DNA of 12,104 nt from the NCBI GenBank assembly GCA_027489835.1, contig JAIXZF010000451.1, positions 1 through 12,104 on the forward strand, in the 5' to 3' direction. Both the position numbers and the translations under genes were made by a program. This stretch comes from Hyphomicrobiales bacterium (GTDB taxonomy: Bacteria > Pseudomonadota > Alphaproteobacteria > Rhizobiales > Beijerinckiaceae). Of the stretch, positions 6,911 to 12,104 are shown piece by piece. Below the pieces are notes generated by a model. That model searched no databases and was not told the DNA's origin. It saw only the letters and a program-made list of their open reading frames with translations. Every line of letters starts with the position of its first letter. Position 1 is the stretch's first letter.

Positions 6911-7420
6911 CTACGTTGAATTCGTAAAGCCGGCAAACGTTTTGGCGACCTCGCGGTAAACCTCCCGCTTGAAGGAAATGATCAGCTCCGGCGTCCGTTC
7001 CAGCGCCTCCCAGCGCCAGGCGTCGAACTCGGGCGCGTGGCCCCCGGCCGGCTCAAGGACGTCGATCTCGCTTTCGGGGCCGGTCAGGCGGAAGGCGAAC
7101 CATTTCTGGGTCTGGCCGCGGTATCGCCCCTTCCAGCTCGGCCGAAGCATGGCAGGGGGCAGGTCGTAGGCCAGCCAGCCCTCGCTCTCGCCCAGGAGGC
7201 GCACGGACGAGACCCCCGTCTCCTCGCGCAGCTCGCGCAGGGCCGCCTCGAGCGGCGTCTCGCCGGGATCGATGCCGCCCTGCGGCATCTGCCAGGCCTC
7301 ATCCGCGACGAGGCCCTTGCGCCGGCCGATGAAGACCTGGCCCCTGTCGTTGAACAGCGCGACGCCGACGCAGGGCCTGTAGGGCCCGTCGGGTATCGCC
7401 GCCGGCGCGCCGGCGGTCAC
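6911..7420 (-). CDS. rppH: RNA pyrophosphohydrolase (Nudix family)
   Basis: A 169-residue Nudix hydrolase that removes pyrophosphate from the 5' triphosphate end of RNAs, which opens them to RNase E; alphaproteobacterial members are also known as IalA/NudH (dinucleoside polyphosphate hydrolases). The N-terminal YRPCVGVALFNDRGQVFIGRR and WQMPQGGIDPGE are characteristic. The Nudix box (48-70) has the full G-x5-E-x7-REUxEExGU pattern, with E63, E66 and E67 as likely metal ligands. KWFAFRLTG and FDAWRWEALERTPELIISFKREVY near the C-terminus fit RppH and not other Nudix enzymes. The GTG start overlaps the stop of the preceding deacetylase-like gene by 4 bases (GTGA), which implies coupled translation. 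A GC hairpin lies directly after the start codon. Confidence 0.94.
   Translation of the reverse strand: MTAGAPAAIPDGPYRPCVGVALFNDRGQVFIGRRKGLVADEAWQMPQGGIDPGETPLEAALRELREETGVSSVRLLGESEGWLAYDLPPAMLRPSWKGRYRGQTQKWFAFRLTGPESEIDVLEPAGGHAPEFDAWRWEALERTPELIISFKREVYREVAKTFAGFTNST
7399..7416. repeat. Perfect 18-bp GC palindrome at the 5' end of rppH
   Basis: CCGCCGGCGCGCCGGCGG equals its reverse complement. In the mRNA it can fold as a 7-bp all-GC stem with a CGCG loop, starting one base after the rppH GTG codon. It encodes residues 2-8 of rppH. It may simply reflect alanine/proline/glycine codons in GC-rich DNA, but its placement could make rppH initiation dependent on ribosomes arriving from the upstream gene. 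Confidence 0.6.
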
Positions 7421-8643
7421 CGGACCGAACCCGTGGTCTGCGCCCGCGCCGCGCCGCCTGCGCTGACCGGGACCAGCCTTATCCCGCGCTGCTCCAGCGT
7501 GCGGCTCCAGCGCGAGAGCCGATCCAGCGTGAGCGGCAGCGCCGAGGCCGAGCCGAAGGCGAAGCCCTTCTCGCGCGCCTGCTGCTCCAGCCGCGCGAGC
7601 TCGCGGTCGATGGCATCAGGCCGCGCCGCCAGGTCGACGACCAGATCCGCCTTCAGCGCCGGGGCGCGGAAGCCCGAGGCGACCGGCAGCATCAGCGAGC
7701 GCCCGGACGAGCCGTCGTCGACCACCATCAGGCCGCGCTCGGCGACCTCGCGCAGCACGGGGCCAAGCGCTGCCTCGTCCGACATCAGCCGCGCGCCCAT
7801 GAAGTTGACGATGCCGACATAGCCCGGAAAGCGGCTCATCACCCAGCGCAGGCGCTCCAGATTGTCCGCCGAGGCCTGGCCGGCCGTGAGCGTGTGGGGC
7901 CCCGGATCGTTGTCGGGATAGTCGAAGGGCTCCATCGGCACCTGGAGGAAGACCTCATGGCCATCCGCGCGGGCACGCTGCACCTGCCGCTCGAGCTCTC
8001 CGCCATAGGGTGCGAAGGCGAGCGAAATGTCAGGCGGCAGCTTCGCGATGGCCTCTGCCGTGGCGGCGGCGCTGATGCCCAGCCCGCCGACGAGGATGGC
8101 GATGCGGGGCTGAGACGCCGCGCCGTCGCGCGGGGCGGGCCGAGCGTAGACCTGAGAGGGGCGGGCGCCATCCTCGCCGATGCGCGGCAGGACACCCTGG
8201 CGCGTCCGCTCGACAAGCCTGCGGTCCGGGGCAGGGGCAAGCTTCGGCTGGCCCGCATCCGGCACGCGGATGACGACTGAATTCAGGGTGTCGGGGGCGC
8301 CGGGCCTGACCACCTTGACGCCGGAGTCCTGCTCGAGCTGCCCCGCGGTGGCCTCGGCGCGCTCCGGAGGAGGCGGCAATGCGGCATCCTGCGCGGAGAA
8401 GGTGAACTGGCCGCCGCCGGGCGCCGGCCCGGGCTTCGGCGGCTCGGTGATCACCGCGACGGCGCTGGGGCGTGCGGCCTTCGGATCGCCCATGACGGCG
8501 ACATAGGCGGCCGCAGTCGCGAGGATGCCCACGGGAAGCGCCGCGAGACCATAGCCGACCCGCCGCGGCCAGAGACTGGCAGGCTTTGCCGGCGGGCGCC
8601 GGCCGAGCGGCTTGTCGAGTTCGGAAGATGGCAGTCCGGCCAC
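7417..8643 (-). CDS. Divergent polysaccharide deacetylase family protein (YibQ/DUF610-like)
   Basis: A 408-residue protein with a short cytoplasmic N-terminus, one membrane helix (about 30-51, VGYGLAALPVGILATAAAYV), a proline-rich linker, and a periplasmic C-terminal domain of the Polysacc_deac_2 family (about 179-395) with a NodB-like fold. Family landmarks: IAILVGGLG (181-189), GHEVFLQVPMEP (228-239), YVGIVNFMGAR (275-285), MVVDDGSSGRS (306-316), ASALPLTLDRL (366-376). Compared with the form I know from YibQ (DDLG, NHMG, GHP), the DD pair is GG, the His of NHMG is Phe, and the late His is absent; GHE and one DD remain. Enzyme activity is therefore doubtful. An in-frame TTG at 8658 is possible, but GTG at 8643 has GGGGA 8 bases upstream, and the resulting N-terminus SSELDKPLG resembles relatives. 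Confidence 0.87.
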   Translation of the reverse strand: MAGLPSSELDKPLGRRPPAKPASLWPRRVGYGLAALPVGILATAAAYVAVMGDPKAARPSAVAVITEPPKPGPAPGGGQFTFSAQDAALPPPPERAEATAGQLEQDSGVKVVRPGAPDTLNSVVIRVPDAGQPKLAPAPDRRLVERTRQGVLPRIGEDGARPSQVYARPAPRDGAASQPRIAILVGGLGISAAATAEAIAKLPPDISLAFAPYGGELERQVQRARADGHEVFLQVPMEPFDYPDNDPGPHTLTAGQASADNLERLRWVMSRFPGYVGIVNFMGARLMSDEAALGPVLREVAERGLMVVDDGSSGRSLMLPVASGFRAPALKADLVVDLAARPDAIDRELARLEQQAREKGFAFGSASALPLTLDRLSRWSRTLEQRGIRLVPVSAGGAARAQTTGSVR

Positions 8644-8785
8644 AGCGCGCGTCCCCAACGCCGAATAGGCGCGCGAATCAGCCCGGTGCGCGCACAGGCA
8701 CTGTGAGGACTCGCGGCCTTCGCGTCGAGAGGCCAGGCCGACGTGGGATCAGCCTGGCATGGGGCGTGGGAACCGGGCCTGCCGC
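8644..8785. other. 142-bp gap between ctpA and the deacetylase-like gene
   Basis: The only sizeable gap in the rsfS-to-hisE block. It holds two short inverted repeats: GCCAGGC/GCCTGGC (8732-8738 and 8752-8758, 13-base loop), 28 bases after the ctpA stop, and CACAG-GCA-CTGTG (8693-8705). Neither has a following U-tract on the minus strand. The gap could contain a weak terminator for ctpA and a promoter for the downstream genes, but no -35/-10 pair was recognisable. Confidence 0.35.
8652..8656 (-). promoter_or_regulatory. Ribosome-binding site that decides the deacetylase-like start
   Basis: On the minus strand GGGGA is followed by 8 bases and GTG at 8643. The alternative TTG at 8658 has no purine-rich site upstream. 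Confidence 0.5.
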
Positions 8786-10126
8786 TCAGTTCTGGCGGGG
8801 CGTCGTGGTGGCCGGGGCCGCCGCCGCGTCGCGCTTGATCCCGCGCAAGAGGTCGAGCGCGGCGTTGAGCTGGTTGTCCTTGGCCTTGTCGGTCGGGATG
8901 TAGGAAGACGAGCCGGACTTCTCCTCCTCGGGCTTGGCGCCGCCGGAGAGGTGACCCTTGAGGCCGGCCTCGCCCTTGGTCTCGTCCTTGCCCTTGAGCT
9001 CGTCCGGGATGTCCTGCAGCACGACGAGGTCAGGGTCGATGCCCTTGGCCTGGATCGACTTGCCGGAGGGCGTGTAGTAGCGCGCGGTGGTGAGCCGCAG
9101 CGCCCCGTTTGCGCCCATCGGGATGATGGTCTGGACGGAGCCCTTGCCGAAGGAGCGCGTGCCCATGATCTGGGCCCGCTTGTGATCCTGCAGCGCGCCC
9201 GCCACGATCTCGGCGGCCGAGGCCGAGCCGCCGTTGATCAGCACGATCACCGGCTTGCCGCGGGTGAGGTCGCCCATCTTGGCTGTGAAGCGCTGGGTCT
9301 CGTCCGCGTTGCGGCCGCGGGTCGAGACGATCTCGCCGCGATCGAGGAAGGCGTCGGAGACCAGGACGGCCTGGTCGAGACGGCCGCCGCGATTGTTGCG
9401 CAGGTCGATGATGAAGCCCTTGAGCTTGTCGCCGGGCGCATCAGCGATGGCGCGTTCGATGCCGCGGCGCAGCCCGTCGAAGGTCTGCTCAGAGAAGGTC
9501 GAGATGCGGATGTAGCCGACATCCTCGCCTTCCATGCGGGCGCGGACGGCGGGAACCACGATGTCCGAGCGGGTGAGCGTGAACTCCATGAGCTCCTTGC
9601 GGCCCGGGCGCTCGATCTTCAGCTTGACGTTGGAGTTGACGGGGCCGCGCATCTTCTCGACCGCCTGCGTCAGGGTCAGGCCCTGCACGGCGTCGCCGTC
9701 GATCTCGCGGATCAGGTCATTGGTCATGATGCCGGCGCGGAAGGCGGGCGTGTCGTCGATCGGCGTCACGACCTTGAGCACGCCCTCCTCCATGGTGACC
9801 TCGATGCCGAGGCCGCCGAAGCGGCCGCGCATGTCGATGTCCATGTCGCGGAAGCTCTTGGGGTCGAGATAGCCCGAATGCGGATCGAGCGAGGTCAGCA
9901 TCCCGTTGATGGCGGCCTCGATCAGCTTGCGCTCATCGGGCTTCTCCACGTAGTCGGTCCTGATCTTCTCGAAGATATCGCCGAAGAGGTTGAGGCTCCG
10001 GTAGGTCTCCGCATTGGCGGCCACGGCGCTCGTCGCGCTCAGCAAATCCGTCCGCAGCGATGCGGCCGTCACGCCAGCTCCGACCAGAGCGCCCGCCACC
10101 AGCAATGAAATCTTGCGCATCATCAT
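8786..10126 (-). CDS. ctpA: S41 family C-terminal processing peptidase
   Basis: A 446-residue periplasmic carboxy-terminal protease. Residues 1-37 carry a signal or anchor segment (ISLLVAGALVGAGVTAASL). A PDZ domain at about 95-175 (GRFGGLGIEVTMEEGVLKVV, DDTPAFRAGI) recognises substrate tails. The S41 core follows with FIIDLRNNRGG (about 238-248), NGGSASAAEIVAGALQD (nucleophile near S303) and FGKGSVQT (K328, with Q332), matching the CtpA/CtpB Ser-Lys-Gln set. The C-terminal 75 residues are charged and low-complexity (KGKDETKGEAGLKG, KPEEEKSGSSS), then end in an alanine-proline tail. Substrates of this group include cell-wall hydrolases and membrane proteins. Three ATG codons run in tandem (10126, 10123, 10120); the first has AGGG 7 bases upstream and overlaps the stop of the EnvC-like gene by 4 bases. 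Confidence 0.95.
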   Translation of the reverse strand: MMMRKISLLVAGALVGAGVTAASLRTDLLSATSAVAANAETYRSLNLFGDIFEKIRTDYVEKPDERKLIEAAINGMLTSLDPHSGYLDPKSFRDMDIDMRGRFGGLGIEVTMEEGVLKVVTPIDDTPAFRAGIMTNDLIREIDGDAVQGLTLTQAVEKMRGPVNSNVKLKIERPGRKELMEFTLTRSDIVVPAVRARMEGEDVGYIRISTFSEQTFDGLRRGIERAIADAPGDKLKGFIIDLRNNRGGRLDQAVLVSDAFLDRGEIVSTRGRNADETQRFTAKMGDLTRGKPVIVLINGGSASAAEIVAGALQDHKRAQIMGTRSFGKGSVQTIIPMGANGALRLTTARYYTPSGKSIQAKGIDPDLVVLQDIPDELKGKDETKGEAGLKGHLSGGAKPEEEKSGSSSYIPTDKAKDNQLNAALDLLRGIKRDAAAAPATTTPRQN

Positions 10127-11511
10127 CCGCGAACCCTGTCGCCCTGTGTCTTCGCCCACCACGGCCCCGGGTCGATCGACTGACCGTCCCTGCGAAACTC
10201 AACATAGAGAATTGGCTGGCCATTGCCATCCCCTAAAGCGACCGCCGAGCCTTCCGGCCCGTCACCCAGCGAACCCAGCGGTTCGCCCGCCAGCACGAAC
10301 TGGCCGCGGGTGACGTCGGCGCGGCGCAGGCCGGCCAGCAGAACGTGGTAGCCGCCGCCCATCTGCAGGATCACCATGTGCCCGAAGCTGCGGAACGGGC
10401 CGGCGAAGGCCACCCAGCCATCGGCGGGAGCGGCCACGAGCGCGCTCGGCCGGGCCACGTAGGAGACGCCGCGCGCCTGCCCGCCGAAGCCGTCGGCCGC
10501 GCCGAACGCACGCAATTGTGATCCCGCCACGGGCGGCTGGAGCCGGCCCCGCAGGTCGGCGAAGGCGGCCTGGGGCGCGAGCCGCGAGGGATCGCGGAAA
10601 GCGAGCTGGGCCATGCGGTCACGGGTTTCCCGGGTCTGCGATTCGGTGGCCCTGCGGGCTTCTTCCGCGGCGCGGCCCGCCGCCGTGATCTCGCCCTCGA
10701 GCCGGTCGATCAGCTCGCGCAGTGTCGCCGCCTCGCGGCCGATGTCGGCGCCGCGCCTCTGCAGGCCCTCGGCCTCGCCCTCGGCCCGCCGCTCCCGGTC
10801 GCGGCGGGCCTCCACGAGGCCAGCGATGCGCTGCCGCTCCTCGGCGAGCCGGCCGAACTCCTCGCCGACGCTGGCGCGGTCCCGCACGACTTGGTCGCGC
10901 AGCCGGACGAGCTCGCCCAGATCGGTGGCCAGGGTCTCGACCTCCCCGCGCAGCTCCGGCACGACCGCGCCCATGAGGATCGAGGCGCGCACCGCGGCCA
11001 GCACGTCCTCGGGGCTGACCAGGACCGCGGGCGGCGGGCGCCGGCCCATGCGCTGCAGCGCGGCCAGCACGTCGCCGATCAGACCGCGACGCCCCTCGAG
11101 CGAGCGGCGGATCGAATCCTGGCCGGCGGCGAGCCCGGTCAGCTTCTCCTCGAGCGCGGCAACCCTGGCTTCCGTGGCCTGCTGGCGGCGGGTGGCGTCG
11201 ATCAGCGCCGCGTTGAGCCGGCCTCGATCGGCTCGGATCTCGCGGAGCTCGGCGTCGAGCCGCGCCCGTGTTTCGGCGTTGGCCGCCATGCGCTCTTCGA
11301 CGGCCTTGAGCTCGGCGTCGCGGACGGCGCGCTGGGCGCGCTTGAGCTCGGCCTCGCGCGCCAGCTCGTCCGGCTGCACGGCCGCTGGCGGCGCCTGGGC
11401 CTGGCTGCGCGGCGCGGGCTGGGGCGGGGTCTGCGCGGAAGCCGGCGCGGCAAGGCCCGCGGCCAGGGCGGCGGCCGCCAGCGCCGCGAGGATGAGGTCA
11501 GGAGCGCGCAT
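10123..11511 (-). CDS. Murein hydrolase activator, EnvC family (M23/LytM domain, probably non-catalytic)
   Basis: A 462-residue periplasmic protein. Residues 1-26 (LILAALAAAALAAGLAAPASA, then Q) form a signal peptide. Long coiled coils rich in Arg, Glu and Ala cover about 48-140 and 185-300, and a LytM/M23 domain covers about 347-452 (VAAPADGWVAFAGPFRSFGHMVILQ, GYHVLLAGL, GQFVLAGEPLGSLG, ILYVEFRRDGQSIDP). Active LytM enzymes bind zinc with H-x3-D and H-x-H; here the final motif is LYVEFR and the first histidine is absent, as in E. coli EnvC, which activates amidases instead of cutting peptidoglycan. It likely turns on an AmiC-type amidase at division; Caulobacter LdpF is a comparable protein. 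An open frame extends upstream to 11952, but that part lies antisense-free over rlmH in another frame and is Arg/Pro/Gly-rich, so ATG 11511 with its signal peptide is chosen. Overlaps ctpA by 4 bases. Confidence 0.9.
   Translation of the reverse strand: MRAPDLILAALAAAALAAGLAAPASAQTPPQPAPRSQAQAPPAAVQPDELAREAELKRAQRAVRDAELKAVEERMAANAETRARLDAELREIRADRGRLNAALIDATRRQQATEARVAALEEKLTGLAAGQDSIRRSLEGRRGLIGDVLAALQRMGRRPPPAVLVSPEDVLAAVRASILMGAVVPELRGEVETLATDLGELVRLRDQVVRDRASVGEEFGRLAEERQRIAGLVEARRDRERRAEGEAEGLQRRGADIGREAATLRELIDRLEGEITAAGRAAEEARRATESQTRETRDRMAQLAFRDPSRLAPQAAFADLRGRLQPPVAGSQLRAFGAADGFGGQARGVSYVARPSALVAAPADGWVAFAGPFRSFGHMVILQMGGGYHVLLAGLRRADVTRGQFVLAGEPLGSLGDGPEGSAVALGDGNGQPILYVEFRRDGQSIDPGPWWAKTQGDRVRG
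10134..10137 (-). promoter_or_regulatory. Ribosome-binding site of ctpA
   Basis: AGGG on the minus strand lies 7 bases before the first of three tandem ATG codons (10126). This favours that ATG over the other two and over an upstream ATG at 10162, which would lie inside the EnvC-like gene. Confidence 0.45.
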
Positions 11512-11528
11512 CGAATCAGCCCGGCCGG

Positions 11529-12008
11529 TCAGGCGCGATGATAGGGGTGTCCGCCCAGAATGGTGAGCGCCCGGTAGATCTGCTCCAGCACCAGCACGCG
11601 CACCAGCTGGTGGGGCAGCGTCATCGCGCCGAAGGACAGCAACAGCGATGCGCGGTCGCGGAAGGAAGGATCGAGCCCGTCCGCCCCGCCGATGAGGAAG
11701 CTGGCGGCGCCAAGGCCCGCATCGCGCTCCTTGCCGAGCCTTGCGGCGAAATCGGCGCTGGAGACGGCGCGGCCACGCTCGTCCAGCGCAACGACGAAGC
11801 CCGCGGGCAATCTGTCGCGCAGGGCCTCGGCCTCCTCGGCCTTGCGGTCTTCCGGCCTGCGGGCCCGGCTTTCTGGAAGCTCGATCAGATCGGGTCCGGA
11901 CAGGCCCAGTGCGCGGCCCTGGTCCTGGATTCGGCCCGCATAGCGCTGGCACAGCTCGCGCTCGGGGCCCTCTTTGAGACGGCCGACGGCCAGCACGCTC
12001 AGGCGCAT
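11529..12008 (-). CDS. rlmH: 23S rRNA (pseudouridine(1915)-N(3))-methyltransferase
   Basis: A 159-residue SPOUT-class methyltransferase, the usual RlmH length (YbeA family). It methylates pseudouridine 1915 in helix 69 of 23S rRNA in assembled 70S ribosomes, using S-adenosylmethionine. Visible signatures: the N-terminal MRLSVLAVGRLKEGPERELC, FVVALDERGRAVSSADFAA in the middle, the SAM-binding knot loop FLIGGADGLDPSF (about 107-119), and the highly conserved C-terminal LPHQLVRVLVLEQIYRA and HPYHRA. The start ATG 12008 follows the rsfS stop by 4 bases, as in many proteobacteria where the two are neighbours. An in-frame ATG at 12098 would add 30 residues from out-of-frame rsfS sequence and is rejected. 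The EnvC-like gene begins 17 bases downstream. Confidence 0.96.
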   Translation of the reverse strand: MRLSVLAVGRLKEGPERELCQRYAGRIQDQGRALGLSGPDLIELPESRARRPEDRKAEEAEALRDRLPAGFVVALDERGRAVSSADFAARLGKERDAGLGAASFLIGGADGLDPSFRDRASLLLSFGAMTLPHQLVRVLVLEQIYRALTILGGHPYHRA

Positions 12009-12012
12009 GGGA

Positions 12013-12104
12013 TCAGCCGGCGGCGAGCTCGGTCGGCCGGTCGACGCCCCACATCTTCTCGAGGTTGTAGAACTGGCGCACCTCGGGCCGGAAGACATGG
12101 ACGA
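12013..12104 (-). CDS. rsfS: Partial CDS: ribosome silencing factor, C-terminus
   Basis: The last 29 full codons and the stop of a gene entering from the right edge. The translation VHVFRPEVRQFYNLEKMWG then VDRPTELAAG is the conserved end of RsfS (DUF143/RsfA/Iojap), which binds uL14 on the large ribosomal subunit and blocks joining to the small subunit when nutrients are short. The following rlmH starts 4 bases after the stop, a common pairing. The N-terminal part and start lie outside the window. Confidence 0.93.
   Translation of the reverse strand, partial: VHVFRPEVRQFYNLEKMWGVDRPTELAAG

Noticed and set aside
8732..8758. Inverted repeat GCCAGGC/GCCTGGC downstream of ctpA as an intrinsic terminator
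   Set aside because: Arms of 7 bases with a 13-base loop and no U-tract; it is too weak to call separately and is only noted within the gap entry.
8759..10108. A 449-codon plus-strand open frame opposite ctpA
   Set aside because: Antisense shadow of a protease gene with intact catalytic motifs; composition is skewed and there is no family signal.
11512..11952. Upstream extension of the EnvC-like reading frame by 147 codons
   Set aside because: It overlaps rlmH in another frame and is Arg/Pro/Gly-rich; the ATG at 11511 begins a clear signal peptide.
12009..12098. Upstream extension of rlmH by 30 codons
   Set aside because: That stretch encodes the conserved RsfS C-terminus in a different frame, and RlmH homologues begin at the MRLSVLAVGRLKEG position.
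1..12104. Mobile elements, CRISPR arrays, toxin-antitoxin or phage-defence genes
   Set aside because: No direct-repeat array, transposase, integrase or att-like repeat was seen; composition is even and every stretch is covered by ordinary chromosomal genes.

Overview
The window is high-GC chromosomal DNA with very tight packing. It looks like an alphaproteobacterium of the Hyphomicrobiales (Rhizobiales) type. Three things suggest this: the minus-strand order rsfS - rlmH - EnvC-like peptidase - ctpA - divergent polysaccharide deacetylase - rppH, familiar from that order; the GC-rich codon use; and the protein sequences. The genus cannot be fixed from sequence reading alone. No rRNA, tRNA, insertion sequence, integrase, CRISPR array or phage gene was seen, and no stretch over 300 bases lacks a gene.

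Layout. (1) Bases 1-1289, plus strand: the last 19 codons of a membrane permease resembling the SbtA sodium-dependent bicarbonate transporter, then a small divergent P-II-like protein (SbtB-like), then an EamA/DMT-family permease overlapping it by one base. (2) Bases 1293-6363, minus strand, converging on the first block with only 3 bases between stops: an efflux operon of tetR-type regulator, periplasmic adaptor and RND pump (1059 aa). A perfect 20-bp palindrome 39 bases upstream of the regulator is its probable operator. (3) Bases 6494-12104, minus strand: rsfS (partial), rlmH, EnvC-like amidase activator, ctpA protease, a 142-bp gap, divergent polysaccharide deacetylase, rppH and hisE. Several of these genes touch or overlap by 4 bases (ATGA or GTGA).

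How the genes work together. Block 1 is probably a bicarbonate uptake unit with its own P-II-type regulator. Block 2 is a self-regulated multidrug-type efflux system that lacks its own outer-membrane channel gene. Block 3 mixes ribosome maturation (rsfS, rlmH), cell-wall and periplasmic remodelling (EnvC-like, CtpA, deacetylase-like protein), RNA 5'-end processing (rppH) and one histidine biosynthesis step (hisE) away from the rest of its pathway.

No clearly new system was found. The points most worth a second look are the SbtA/SbtB-like/DMT unit in a probable heterotroph, the apparent loss of metal ligands in the deacetylase-like protein, the perfect operator palindrome, and a hairpin directly after the rppH start codon. 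Start sites were re-chosen for the adaptor, the deacetylase-like protein, ctpA, the EnvC-like protein and rlmH, from ribosome-binding sites, signal peptides or family N-termini.
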